Notes: generated by a model from the letters alone, not told the origin. Shown: positions 33,048 through 40,873, counted from the first letter of the stretch. The stretch is DNA of 64,000 bases from Lipingzhangella_A rawalii (GCF_031628175.1 NZ_JAVLVT010000002.1:186001-250000), one strand, 5' to 3'. Made by a program: numbers and translations.

Positions 33048-33650
33048 TTACGAGCTCGCTGCGATCGAAGTGTGCAGAGGCCCGATACGAACGAGCTCCT
33101 CACGTTCGTGCCCCTGATCGACGTCGGTGACTGCCTCCGGCTGCGGAAAGTGTGCGCGCTCGAAGAGCGGGCTCCACCGGGCCTCGACACCGTGCGCACG
33201 TGCGAACGCCTCGAACAGCGCGCGGGAGGCCGCATTGTCCGGGGTGACCGTCGCCTCCAGGTAACGGATCCCCTGCCGGACACAGCGGTCACCGATGTGG
33301 TGCAACATCGTCCGGGCCAACTTCCTTCCCTGGTAGCCAGGATCCACGGCTACCTGCCACAGGAAGTAGGTGTCTGGCTGCTCTGGCCGGACGTACCCCA
33401 GAACGAAACCGCCCAACTCCGGGGAGGTCTCGGCCCCACTGGCGGTGCGGCCCCGGGCGACCACCGTCGTCGCGGCGAAGTCTCGGCACCACAGGACGTA
33501 GGCGTACGGTGAGTTGACATCGAGCCCGGCCCTGCACACCAGGTCATAGATGGCTTGCCCATCCATCAGTGTGGGCCGCTCCAGAACGAACTCGGGCGCC
33601 CCGCCGTCGTGGTCGCCGGGGTTGCTGGGATAACGCTGTTCATCAGGCAC
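33048..33650 (-). CDS. ectA: L-2,4-diaminobutyric acid acetyltransferase
   Basis: Acetylates diaminobutyrate, the second step of ectoine synthesis. The 200-residue GNAT protein shows LERPTLMDGQAIYDLVCRAG, the conserved DVNSPYAYVLWCRDFAATTV, GYVRPEQPDTYFLWQVAVDP and the acetyl-CoA loop GYQGRKLARTMLHH. The C-terminal 25 residues are longer than average. The GTG at 33650 has only a weak ribosome site (CGAGAAC) that lies within an inverted repeat (33651-33682), so initiation may be regulated. First gene of the ectAB(C) unit. Confidence 0.95.
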   Translation of the reverse strand: MPDEQRYPSNPGDHDGGAPEFVLERPTLMDGQAIYDLVCRAGLDVNSPYAYVLWCRDFAATTVVARGRTASGAETSPELGGFVLGYVRPEQPDTYFLWQVAVDPGYQGRKLARTMLHHIGDRCVRQGIRYLEATVTPDNAASRALFEAFARAHGVEARWSPLFERAHFPQPEAVTDVDQGHEREELVRIGPLHTSIAASS

Positions 33651-33682
33651 GTTCTCGAAACATAGCGAACGTTTGTGAGAAC
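33651..33682 (-). promoter_or_regulatory. Inverted repeat directly before ectA
   Basis: Outer arms GTTCTC (33651-33656) and GAGAAC (33677-33682), with inner AAAC and GTTT, flank a 12-base centre. In the mRNA this would fold immediately before the ectA GTG and cover the weak ribosome site. As DNA it could be an operator for a MarR-type ectoine regulator (EctR-like), which is inference. Confidence 0.5.
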
Positions 33683-34040
33683 GCGTTCCACACCGCGCGG
33701 GGCCAATGTTTGGGATGGAGTGGGACGGGTATGCCTGTTTCTTACGGGCACAACCGGGCTACATCCTGCGATTACCCGCGGTGCAGCCGCGGGGGCGGCG
33801 GGTCATGAGGATCCCGGAGTCATCAGCGAATTCGCCGCATCGGCCGCGCCGCGTCCGCAGCTACGCCTTCGGGACATCCCGATGCGGCACACGGACAATC
33901 CGGGCCAAACTTAAGGCATCCGCAGCAGATTTTAAGCATGCGGTATATCACACTGTGTTCGGCCTCCGCCAGAGAGATCACAGTGCAGCGTGCGCTGCGC
34001 ATTCGCCTTGAGAATCCGATCGGACTCTGCCAGACTCCCT

Positions 34041-34065
34041 GTAGTACGACTAACCGTAGTACTAC
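34041..34065 (+). promoter_or_regulatory. GTAGTAC repeat with GTAGT-ACTAC palindrome upstream of whiB
   Basis: GTAGTAC at 34041-34047 is followed by the perfect palindrome GTAGTACTAC at 34056-34065. The half-sites match those of the palindrome at 5262-5278. The position is 58-82 bases before the whiB TTG start. A BlaI-type repressor is the best guess by motif form. Confidence 0.5.
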
Positions 34066-34122
34066 TTCTGGTCGCTAATCGTCCCGCACCACGGGTGACG
34101 AGCCGGACTCTGGAGGTCTCCG

Positions 34123-34386
34123 TTGAACCGCCTCTACCACGAGAGCGAGGACTGGGTCGCACAGGGAACATGCCGAGCCTACGACCCCGAACTGTTCTTC
34201 CCGGTGAACATCACCGGGGCCGATGGACCCGAGGTGCACCTGGCCAAGGCGATCTGTGACACGTGCCCGGTGCGCAGGGAATGCCTGAACTGGGCCGTGA
34301 GCCGGGGCGAGGCCCACGGGATCTGGGGCGGAACGACCCCGGAGGAACGGCGCTACCTGCGCGTCGAACTGGCGACGGCAAGCTAG
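34123..34386 (+). CDS. WhiB-family iron-sulphur transcriptional regulator
   Basis: An 87-residue Wbl protein. The four cysteines that hold a [4Fe-4S] cluster are present: C17 (QGTCRAYDPELFFP) and the CxxCxxxxxC group in ICDTCPVRRECLNWA. The G[VI]WGG turn is GIWGGTTPEERRYLR, followed by a short basic tail. Wbl proteins act with sigma factors as redox- or nitric-oxide-sensitive regulators. The start is TTG at 34123, six bases after GGAGG. It may form a unit with the next two genes. I cannot place it in a specific WhiB subgroup. Confidence 0.93.
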   Translation: MNRLYHESEDWVAQGTCRAYDPELFFPVNITGADGPEVHLAKAICDTCPVRRECLNWAVSRGEAHGIWGGTTPEERRYLRVELATAS

Positions 34387-34432
34387 GACCGGGCAGCGCG
34401 AGGGGGCACCGGTCTCCGCTACGGTCAGCTGC

Positions 34433-35194
34433 GTGGACACTCCCGCCTCCGGGACCCTCTGGCTGGGGCGCACGGCCGTACTGGCCGGCGCCTGCACAGG
34501 CCTGGCCTGGTCCGGCCACGCTGTCTATGCCGGTGGATCCGCCTCGCTGTGGGGATTCGCCCTGGCGACCCTGGGCACAGGGCTCGTGCTGGGACACCTC
34601 ACCCGCGTCCAGCGCGGCCTCACCGAACTCCTGGGGATCCTCCTCCTCGCCCAGGCGGTCTTCCACCTCTGGTTCGAGCTCACCGCGTCCGCCCAGTCCA
34701 CCCAGTCCACCCACCATGCCAATCCCGGCACAGCGGACCTCCTGCATCACAGTGTCGGTGTCGGCGGCAGCTGGTCGCCCGGAATGCTTCTCGGCCACAT
34801 CTGGGCCGCCCTCGTCACCGCCGCTGTCCTCGCCCACGGTGAGGAGCTGATCTGGTCCCTGGCCACCCTGCTCGGCCAGGCCATCCCCACCATTCTCCAG
34901 CCCTCCACCCTGCATCACGCAGCCGGCCGGGCGCCGACGCCGGACACGTCCGTCCCCACCCCACGCAGCACAGGCCGGGTCACCGCCTATCCCCGCGGAC
35001 CACCACCGGCACCTCGTCACCGGATGTCGCCATCCGGCCACGGCAGCACAATCGACGCCAACAACGACGAAAGGTCCGGAACATGTCCATGCCAACGCTC
35101 CCGTATCGGGGCACCACCCTCGCCGCAACCCTCGCCGGCAGCGCCCTGCTCGCCACCATCGCCGCCCCCGGGGCGAGTGCCCACAACGTCCTGA
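34433..35194 (+). CDS. Histidine-rich polytopic membrane protein next to copC
   Basis: Start GTG at 34433, with no clear ribosome site. The first 165 residues contain four to five hydrophobic helices (LAGACTGLAWSGHAVYAGG, LWGFALATLGTGLVLGHL, LLGILLLAQAVFHLWFEL, PGMLLGHIWAALVTAAVLA) with histidines in and near the membrane (H-rich loop STHHANPG...LLHHSVG). Similar membrane proteins accompany CopC/YcnI-type genes in actinomycetes and may handle copper. The C-terminal 85 residues are low-complexity Pro/Ser, and the last 37 codons overlap copC in another frame (112 bases), which is unusual. The real end may be shorter if there is a sequence error. Confidence 0.65.
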   Translation: MDTPASGTLWLGRTAVLAGACTGLAWSGHAVYAGGSASLWGFALATLGTGLVLGHLTRVQRGLTELLGILLLAQAVFHLWFELTASAQSTQSTHHANPGTADLLHHSVGVGGSWSPGMLLGHIWAALVTAAVLAHGEELIWSLATLLGQAIPTILQPSTLHHAAGRAPTPDTSVPTPRSTGRVTAYPRGPPPAPRHRMSPSGHGSTIDANNDERSGTCPCQRSRIGAPPSPQPSPAAPCSPPSPPPGRVPTTS

Positions 35195-35721
35195 TCGACT
35201 CCTCCCCGGAAGACGGGGCAACCGTGGACACGATGCCCGACGAAGTCGAGCTGGTCTTCAACGAAGAGGTCCTGGAGGGCGGAAACGCCATCACCGTGGT
35301 GGGCCCCGACGGGAACACCGACTACGCGGAAGGGGAAAATGTCCGCCTGGACGGCACGAGCGCGGCCGTTGACATCGCCCCCCTCGAGGAGGCCGGTGCG
35401 TACACCGTCGACTATCGCATCGTGTCGGCGGACGGACATCCCATCGAGGAAAGCATCTCCTTCACCCTCGCCGCGGAGGCGCTGGACGACACCGACGCCG
35501 CTGAGGAGGCCCAGGAGGAGGCCGACACCGGCGGCGAGGAGACGCAGGCCACGAACGAGGAGGACGAGGACACCGACGGGGAGACTGCCGCGGACACCAA
35601 CCCCCTGGCCGGAAACACGTGGCTCGGTGCGGCGGCCGCGCTGCTGGCCATCGGTGTCATCGTGATACTCGTTGTCCGTGCCGTACGGCACACGGGCTCG
35701 GGCAACAGCGAGGACAGCTGA
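35083..35721 (+). CDS. copC: CopC-like copper-binding protein with C-terminal membrane anchor
   Basis: A 212-residue exported protein. The signal peptide ends at ...APGASA, leaving His as the first mature residue (HNVLIDSSPEDGATV), as in the copper-brace of CopC/YobA. The second histidine is in VSADGHPIEESISF. The CopC core is PDEVELVFNEEVLEGGNAIT and TVDYRIVSADG. An acidic Glu/Asp/Thr-rich stalk (about 128-172) leads to one membrane helix (AALLAIGVIVILVVRAV). The ATG at 35083 follows GAAAGG. It probably binds Cu(II) outside the membrane and works with the preceding membrane protein. Confidence 0.88.
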   Translation: MSMPTLPYRGTTLAATLAGSALLATIAAPGASAHNVLIDSSPEDGATVDTMPDEVELVFNEEVLEGGNAITVVGPDGNTDYAEGENVRLDGTSAAVDIAPLEEAGAYTVDYRIVSADGHPIEESISFTLAAEALDDTDAAEEAQEEADTGGEETQATNEEDEDTDGETAADTNPLAGNTWLGAAAALLAIGVIVILVVRAVRHTGSGNSEDS

Positions 35722-35731
35722 ACCGAGAACA

Positions 35732-35768
35732 GCCGCTCCGGGCGGGTGCCCGACCCGTCCGGAGCGGC
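35732..35768. terminator. Bidirectional terminator between copC and the phosphatase gene
   Basis: GCCGCTCCGG (35732-35741) pairs with CCGGAGCGGC (35759-35768). The inner CGGGT and ACCCG extend the stem after one bulge on each side, leaving a 5-base loop. It lies between convergent stops at 35721 and 35858. Confidence 0.8.
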
Positions 35769-35857
35769 AGCGACACCACGACGTCACGGATCCGCGTGGG
35801 TCCGCACAGGTCCGCACCGCTTCGGCCGGGCCTGGCCTGCCCGCGGTGCCCGGTAGC

Positions 35858-36619
35858 TCAGTAGGGCCGGGCGAGCAGGATGCTGATGTTGTCCCGCCCG
35901 GAAACCTTCATCGCCGCCTGCCACAGTTCCCGCACAGCGGCCTCGTCACTGACGGCAGCGGCGAGAATCTGCTCCATCTCCTCGTTGGAGACCAGGTCGC
36001 TGAGCCCGTCACTACACATCAGCCATCCTTCGGCCGTCGCCTCTCGATCCTGGCCGACATGGGGCTGCATGGGGGTGCTACTACTGCCCCCAAGGGACTG
36101 GGTGATGAAGTTCGTCGAGGTGGGGCGGCCGTCTTCCCCTGGAACCGTGGGCGGGGAGTCGTCCTCGGAGAGCTGTTCCAGGCGCAGGTCTCGAATCCGG
36201 TAGGTCCGTGAGTCCCCCACGTTGAACCAGTAGATTCCTTCCTCGGTCAGGAGGAGCCCGGCGACTGTGGTGCCCATTCCGGAGAATTCCTCGTTCTGGA
36301 CCGAGTGCTCCCGGATCTCGTCGTCGATGTGCGTGAGCAGTGTGGTCATGGCGTCCGGGCCGATAAGCTGCGGCCCGCTCTCCGCCATCCGGTGCACCGC
36401 GTGCTCGGATGCGATCTCGCCGGCCGCGTGCCCCCCCAACCCGTCCGCAACGGCCAGCACCAGCGGTTCCTGTACCGGAAGCAGGCAGCGCGCAGGCGCG
36501 TTCATACTCCCGCCCGCGACCGTCAACGCACCCATGACCAGGGCGTCCTCGTTGACTTGGCGAACAGCGCCGCGGTGTGTCAGGGCCGTGACCGTCACGG
36601 TCCCGCTGTCGACACCCAT
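35858..36619 (-). CDS. PP2C-family serine/threonine protein phosphatase
   Basis: A 253-residue soluble PP2C. Metal-binding motifs are visible: the first aspartate in GAVRQVNEDALVMG (R-NEDA), VADGLGGHAAGE (DGxGGH), GDSRTYRIRD, MCSDGLSDLVSNEE (SDG) and GRDNISILLA (DN). The family dephosphorylates Ser/Thr kinase targets. The ATG at 36619 follows AGGAGG by 8 bases. It is a stand-alone gene, with no kinase next to it. It lacks the membrane region of PstP-type enzymes, so it is a cytoplasmic regulator. Confidence 0.92.
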   Translation of the reverse strand: MGVDSGTVTVTALTHRGAVRQVNEDALVMGALTVAGGSMNAPARCLLPVQEPLVLAVADGLGGHAAGEIASEHAVHRMAESGPQLIGPDAMTTLLTHIDDEIREHSVQNEEFSGMGTTVAGLLLTEEGIYWFNVGDSRTYRIRDLRLEQLSEDDSPPTVPGEDGRPTSTNFITQSLGGSSSTPMQPHVGQDREATAEGWLMCSDGLSDLVSNEEMEQILAAAVSDEAAVRELWQAAMKVSGRDNISILLARPY

Positions 36620-36872
36620 TGCGCCCAACCTCCTGTCTCCTCGGCAGAACCGCCAACCGGTGGCGCCTGGCATCCAGGCGACCCAGAGCGGGGATCGTGA
36701 TCAAGCAACCATAGCGAGGGAGAGATCGTCGTCGAGGACAACTGGACGACTCGGCCGGCAGTCGACCGGTTTCCTGCGGTCTGCGCGGACCCGGGGGACA
36801 ACGGAAACCGCAGCTCACCACCCGGGCCTCGAGCCACGCCAGATGCCGGTTCCCGGGACCGAACCGATGTCC

Positions 36873-37037
36873 TCACGCATAACTCCAGCCGGAGGTCACG
36901 ACACGTCCGGTACCGCTACACGCCGCGCACTCCCGGGGAACCATCATCTCACCGGCGGTGTCACTGCCCGCGTATCCGACGACGACGACGCGATACCCGG
37001 CGCCCTGGCACGAGGGGCACACGATCGCGAGATCCAT
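36873..37037 (-). CDS. Small zinc-finger-like protein (CxxCxGxG pair)
   Basis: A 54-residue protein from the ATG at 37037. It contains IVCPSCQGAGYRVVVVGYAG and ECAACSGTGRV, a pair of DnaJ-type CxxCxGxG half-sites that would bind one zinc. Comparable short proteins occur in Streptomyces. The ribosome site is poor and the frame remains open upstream, so expression is not certain. Function unknown; a stand-alone zinc ribbon might serve as a chaperone adaptor. Confidence 0.55.
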   Translation of the reverse strand: MDLAIVCPSCQGAGYRVVVVGYAGSDTAGEMMVPRECAACSGTGRVVTSGWSYA

Positions 37038-37080
37038 GCGGCACAGGATATCGGCACATGTCCACTGAGTGGACGCACAA

Positions 37081-37109
37081 CCGGGGGTGGGCGTGCTGCC
37101 CACCCCCGG
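37081..37109 (-). terminator. Terminator of the first LPXTG gene
   Basis: CCGGGGGTGGGC (37081-37092) pairs perfectly with GCCCACCCCCGG (37098-37109) around a 5-base loop, 51 bases beyond the stop of the surface-protein gene. Its arm sequence resembles that of the terminator at 38473-38510. Confidence 0.8.
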
Positions 37110-37159
37110 TCGCAGGGATTCGCCGTGCCCGGCCACCAGTCTGGGCCGGTGAACCGGAA

Positions 37160-38137
37160 CTAGTCCTGGGACAGCGCGGCCGCGGCCTTGCGCTTGCGGG
37201 ACAGGTAGACGGCGGCACCGCCGCCACCCAGCGCGGCCACCGCAGCGGCAACCAGACCACCCAGCTGCGCACCGGTCACCGGCAGCTGGTCATCGGCCTC
37301 GTCCTTCGGGGCCTGCTGCTCGTCGCCCTCGCCGTTACCGTCCTCGGCGCCGCCGTCCTCGGCGCCGCCGTTCTCGGCGTCACCGTTGCCGTCGCCGTTA
37401 CCGGCCTCACCATCGCCGTTGTCGGCGCCATTCTCGCCGTTACCGTCCTCGGCGCCGCCGTTCTCGCCGTCGCCGTTCTCGCCGTCGCCGTTCTCGCCGC
37501 CGTCCCCGACCGGCTCCCCGGTCACCTCGGTCACGGTGACCGGTTCGGGGTCACCCTCGGGTTCACACACTGTCGTGGTGGTACCCGCGTCCTGGGTCAC
37601 GGTGGTGGTGATCGTCCCGGGAACGAAAGCCACCTCACCCGGATTCACCAGATCAAGCTCGGCCGGTTCCACCGTCCACTCCGGAAGTGCCTCGACCCAT
37701 TCCACCGGGTCCGGGGTGAACGCCTCCGAGATACCCATCTCGAAGGTCGCCTCGTCGTTCGGGGCTGCTGACCCCGTCAGCTCCAGGTCGAAGTCCGATT
37801 CGAATTCGTCCGCCGGGATCTCTTGAATGCCGTGGAACATGAAGAAGGGAACCCACGCCGCCTGCACCGTGATGGACTCCCCGGTTTCCGCTGCCGCTGG
37901 GACATGTGTCCCCACGGCCAGGGGCAACGTCTCCTCGAATTGGAAGTCCGGGGCCTGGCAGTGGTAGTCGACTAGGGCGACATAGTCGTGGTCGAACTCG
38001 ATGACATCCTCAAGGTCCTGGTCCAGCGGTTCGATGTCGACGTCGGACGCCGCCGCAGGAGCCGCAAGAACAGAACCGAATCCGGCGAAGGCCGTAGCGG
38101 CGAATCCACCAACGACACGCTTGCTGAGTGTGGACAC
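37160..38137 (-). CDS. LPXTG-anchored surface protein with acidic Asn/Gly repeat stalk
   Basis: A 325-residue secreted protein. The signal peptide is MSTLSKRVVGGFAATAFAGF...APAAAS. A globular domain of about 165 residues with two Cys (YHCQAPDFQF and TTTVCEPEGD) follows; I do not recognise its family. An acidic low-complexity stalk (about 205-270) repeats GENGDGENGD and GGAEDG. The C-terminus is a sortase signal: QLPVTGAQ, helix GLVAAAVAALGGGGAAVYLS, then RKRK. It would be covalently linked to peptidoglycan. The next gene upstream encodes a second protein with the same sorting segment. A TGTAAAC palindrome lies in its promoter region. Confidence 0.85.
   Translation of the reverse strand: MSTLSKRVVGGFAATAFAGFGSVLAAPAAASDVDIEPLDQDLEDVIEFDHDYVALVDYHCQAPDFQFEETLPLAVGTHVPAAAETGESITVQAAWVPFFMFHGIQEIPADEFESDFDLELTGSAAPNDEATFEMGISEAFTPDPVEWVEALPEWTVEPAELDLVNPGEVAFVPGTITTTVTQDAGTTTTVCEPEGDPEPVTVTEVTGEPVGDGGENGDGENGDGENGGAEDGNGENGADNGDGEAGNGDGNGDAENGGAEDGGAEDGNGEGDEQQAPKDEADDQLPVTGAQLGGLVAAAVAALGGGGAAVYLSRKRKAAAALSQD
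37179..37288 (-). repeat. 110-bp direct repeat (sorting-signal segment), copy 1
   Basis: Identical at every base to 38557-38666, 1378 bases away. It encodes the LPVTG motif, membrane helix and RKRKAA tail. Sequence outside the block differs between the two genes. Confidence 0.9.
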
Positions 38138-38314
38138 GCGAAACTCCTCAATACAGGGGGGTTATTCGGGGCAGTCGACCCAGGGAGCCGCGACCTGGGA
38201 GACACACGGGGATCCCGGCCGCGTCGCTCCGACGCAACCCCGAGGTGCGGACCAGTACGGACCGAGGGCGTATATCGCGTCACATCGGCCTAAACCGCAC
38301 CAACACCCACAAAG

Positions 38315-38331
38315 TGTAAACTTGGTTTACA
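38315..38331. promoter_or_regulatory. TGTAAAC-TTG-GTTTACA operator-like palindrome
   Basis: Perfect 7-bp arms with a 3-base spacer, 178-194 bases upstream of the first LPXTG gene. It is AT-rich in GC-rich surroundings, so it probably belongs to the promoter or operator of that gene. Confidence 0.5.
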
Positions 38332-38472
38332 AGATCATTCAAGGTGCAGCGCCGGGTCCGGGTGACCGCATGCGGTCAAATGCGGAGAAACGCCATGTGA
38401 AACCCGTCCGGCAGTCAGGCCAGTATCGGTCTCGGCCCCAGGACAACCGAGGTGCACCTGGACACACTCACG

Positions 38473-38510
38473 AGGTGCGGGGGTGGGCCGCCTGGCCCAC
38501 CCCCGCACCT
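38473..38510 (-). terminator. Strong terminator of the second LPXTG gene
   Basis: AGGTGCGGGGGTGGGCC (38473-38489) and GGCCCACCCCCGCACCT (38494-38510) form a perfect 17-bp stem with a 4-base loop, 21 bases beyond the stop codon at 38532. Confidence 0.9.
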
Positions 38511-38531
38511 ACGTGACGACTCGGCCTGGCC

Positions 38532-39830
38532 TTAGCCCTCCAGGCCACCCTGTTCCGCCGCGGCCTTGCGCTTGCGGGACAGGTAGACGGCGGCACCGCC
38601 GCCACCCAGCGCGGCCACCGCAGCGGCAACCAGACCACCCAGCTGCGCACCGGTCACCGGCAGCTGCCCGTCCGCCTCATCCTTCGGCGGCTGCTGGTCA
38701 TCGCCGGGGTCACCGTCGTCCCCGTTCTCGCCGGGGTCACCGTCACCGCCATTGCCAGGATCGTCACCGGACCAGGCACAGTCGATGGTGACAAGGCCAT
38801 CCAACACGGAGATCGTCAGGTCACCGGCAGCGAACTCGACCGCGCCCGCACCACCCGGGGTGAAGGTGCCCTCGGTGTCGAGTCCGGCGATGATGTCGCC
38901 CGCACCGAACGGCTCATCGTTCGCCGCGGACAGGGCGATCCCGTCCTCGGGAGCGGCGTCGCCACTGGCAGCGATGTGGATGGTACCCACGACATCACCC
39001 TCAGCGAGATCCACCGGGGTCTCCGGACCGTTGTCCAACGTGCCCTCGGCGGTCACCCGGATGTCCTCGTCGGCCGGGAACTCGGTCCCGTCCGGGGTGT
39101 CCACCGTGACCTGTGCTCCACTGGTGAAGTCCGCCAGCAGCTCGGGGTCACTGGAGGCGCACTCGTAGGTACCGGTGAACTCGGCCCGCCCCGGGGTGGT
39201 CACCACGCCGGGTTCGTCATCGCCGTTGTCATCACCGTTGTCGTCGTCGCCGTTGTCGTCGTCGCCGTTGTCGTCGTCGCCATTGTCATCGCCGTCGCCG
39301 ACCACAGCCTCGTGCACGATGGCCGGTTCCTCGGTGACACAGGGAGTGTTGACCGTCACGAGGCTCGACACCGTCGTCTCGAAATCGCCGATCTCGAAGG
39401 TGTAGGTGCCCTCCTCCTCGGGGGTGTAGCTCCCCGTGGTCGGATCGGTCTCCACCTCGCCACCGCTCGGGATTTCCTCGCTGTTCTCCGCGGTGGTCTC
39501 CACCGTGTCCACGTGTTCGCCGTCGCGGTAGACCTCCATCGGAATGGTGCGACTCACGTCTCCGGGGGAGAGCGACACGGGTGAGGTGGGAACTTCGGTG
39601 GAATCGCCGTTCACCGTGATGTCGATGCTCTCCCCGGCCGCGACCTCGCTCGGCGCGTCGATGGAGTAGGTGACATCCGTGGTGAATTCGTCCTGGATGG
39701 CCGAGGGGGTGCACTCGTAGGAGACCACATTGTCGGCGAAGGCCCCCGGAGCGTATGCGATGAAGCCAACACTGGCGAAAGCCGCGGCACTCGTTCCAGC
39801 GGCCAGTCGCTTGCTGATGTTTCGAGCCAC
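38532..39830 (-). CDS. LPXTG-anchored surface protein, two Ig-like regions with DNGDD linker
   Basis: A 432-residue secreted protein. It starts at GTG 39830 with signal peptide MARNISKRLAAGTSAAAFAS. Two beta-rich regions with similar openings (VVSYECTPSAIQDEF and FTGTYECASSDPEL) each have a Cys near the start and one near the end (VNTPC, TIDCAW), suggesting a duplicated disulphide-bonded Ig-like domain. They are joined by an acidic repeat of DDNGDD units. A second acidic linker (GDPGENGDDGDPGDD) leads to the sorting signal QLPVTGAQ, a membrane helix and RKRK. The two LPXTG genes are tandem and probably paralogous at the C-terminus only. Confidence 0.85.
   Translation of the reverse strand: MARNISKRLAAGTSAAAFASVGFIAYAPGAFADNVVSYECTPSAIQDEFTTDVTYSIDAPSEVAAGESIDITVNGDSTEVPTSPVSLSPGDVSRTIPMEVYRDGEHVDTVETTAENSEEIPSGGEVETDPTTGSYTPEEEGTYTFEIGDFETTVSSLVTVNTPCVTEEPAIVHEAVVGDGDDNGDDDNGDDDNGDDDNGDDNGDDEPGVVTTPGRAEFTGTYECASSDPELLADFTSGAQVTVDTPDGTEFPADEDIRVTAEGTLDNGPETPVDLAEGDVVGTIHIAASGDAAPEDGIALSAANDEPFGAGDIIAGLDTEGTFTPGGAGAVEFAAGDLTISVLDGLVTIDCAWSGDDPGNGGDGDPGENGDDGDPGDDQQPPKDEADGQLPVTGAQLGGLVAAAVAALGGGGAAVYLSRKRKAAAEQGGLEG
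38557..38666 (-). repeat. 110-bp direct repeat (sorting-signal segment), copy 2
   Basis: Exact copy of 37179-37288 in the same orientation. Complete identity over 110 bases, including silent positions, points to recent duplication or gene conversion. Confidence 0.9.
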
Positions 39831-40202
39831 AGTTACCGGATTTCCCTTCAGCGGAGGGGTTGGGATCTGCTCTCGGCCACTGGGCGCGTCTTCGCCCCGC
39901 GCATCCCGGCAGGTCTGGTACGGGATGGCTACTGGCGCGGCACACCCGGCAGGGATGAGCGGCCGGAGCGCGGTCAGCCCCGCCCGGGGCTGTTATGTCT
40001 GCGACTGTAGCGCCATAACATGTTTCACACTAGAGGGGCGCTCTTCCGTCTTTCGCACGAGAAGCCAGACTCCCCATGGCTCAAACCATTCGATAGAACA
40101 CGTTATTACCTGGGAGAACCCGGATTCCGTCCCACGGCGCACCCCACTTCTGCACCCCAATACTCGGCCCCTCGTTGCCGAGATGTTACCTCTGGTAGCA
40201 GG
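39831..40202. other. Intergenic region between osaB and the LPXTG gene, with TGTTATG inverted repeat
   Basis: About 370 bases without a gene. TGTTATG (39991-39997) and CATAACA (40014-40020) are perfect 7-bp arms with a 16-base spacer, about 160 bases before the LPXTG start; this spacing suits an operator or a hairpin. The segment 40020-40200 is less GC-rich and may include the osaB terminator, but no strong stem is seen. Confidence 0.5.
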
Positions 40203-40862
40203 TCAACTGGTTCCGGACTCCATCGAGGACGGTCCATCGTCCCCACGCAAGGTACGCACCAGTGCCGCCAGATCGGACACGGGCTGTTCCAGGTCGTGCA
40301 CCAGGGTGCTGGCCACGGGGCCCGCGGTGGGCAGCTCCTGCCGCGCGGCCGACAACGCGGTGCGGATCGTGGTGACCCGTGCCTCCAACTCACCGAGCAG
40401 GGCCTGGGAATCCGCCGCACCGGGACTCTCGCCCAACAGATCGTGCAACAGGCGAGACTGCTCCCGCAGGCGCTGACGCGTCTGGTAGAGCTCGATGAAC
40501 ACCTCAACCTTGGCCTGGAGCACCGACGGGTCGAAAGGCTTGGTGAGGTAGTCGATCGAGCGGGTGGAATATCCCCGGAACACCTGGTGCCGCGCGATCT
40601 CGGCCCCGGTGAGAAAAATGATCGGGATGTCCTTGGTCCGCTCCCGCTGCTTGATGTGTGCAGCTGTTTCGAAACCGTCCATTCCCGGCATCATCACGTC
40701 GAGCAGGATTACCGCGAACTCCCGCTCCAGCAGCGCCTTCAACGCCGCCTCCCCGGAACTGGCCCGCACCAGGTTCTGGTCCAGCGCGGTCAGCGCGGCC
40801 TCCAGTGAGATCAGGTTGTCCTCACGGTCGTCAACCAGCAGGATGTTCGCCTTCTCGGGCAC
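40203..40862 (-). CDS. osaB: Response regulator without DNA-binding domain, OsaB-like
   Basis: A 219-residue receiver protein. Residues 1-125 form the receiver: ILLVDDREDNLISLEAALTA, phospho-acceptor D55 in ILLDVMMPGMDGFETA, and the lysine in DYLTKPFDPSVL. Residues about 120-200 form a helical, probably coiled-coil region and no DNA-binding fold is present. This architecture and its place beside a multi-HAMP hybrid kinase match OsaB of Streptomyces, needed for osmoadaptation. The GTG at 40862 follows AGGAG by 8 bases and lies 11 bases after the kinase stop, so the two are co-transcribed. Confidence 0.85.
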   Translation of the reverse strand: MPEKANILLVDDREDNLISLEAALTALDQNLVRASSGEAALKALLEREFAVILLDVMMPGMDGFETAAHIKQRERTKDIPIIFLTGAEIARHQVFRGYSTRSIDYLTKPFDPSVLQAKVEVFIELYQTRQRLREQSRLLHDLLGESPGAADSQALLGELEARVTTIRTALSAARQELPTAGPVASTLVHDLEQPVSDLAALVRTLRGDDGPSSMESGTS

Positions 40863-40873
40863 CGTAGCGGCTC

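Larger units (their letters stand above)
33651..34122. other. Divergent control region between ectA and whiB
   Basis: About 470 bases with no convincing gene. It holds the ectA inverted repeat at the left end, a GCAGCG-TG-CGCTGC hairpin at 33985-33998, relatively AT-rich patches around 33909-33960, and the GTAGTA/TACTAC element before whiB. Promoters for both the ectoine operon and whiB must lie here, but I cannot place them with confidence. Confidence 0.5.
38138..38531. other. Intergenic region between the two LPXTG genes
   Basis: Nearly 400 bases with no gene. It holds a signal for the downstream gene (the TGTAAAC palindrome at 38315-38331, in an AT-richer patch) and the strong terminator of the upstream gene at 38473-38510. 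No other structure is evident. Confidence 0.6.

Noticed and set aside
37320..37510. Regular short repeats suggestive of a CRISPR-like or minisatellite array
   Set aside because: They are in-frame codons for an acidic Gly/Asn/Asp/Glu stalk in a surface protein; there are no spacers and no cas genes.
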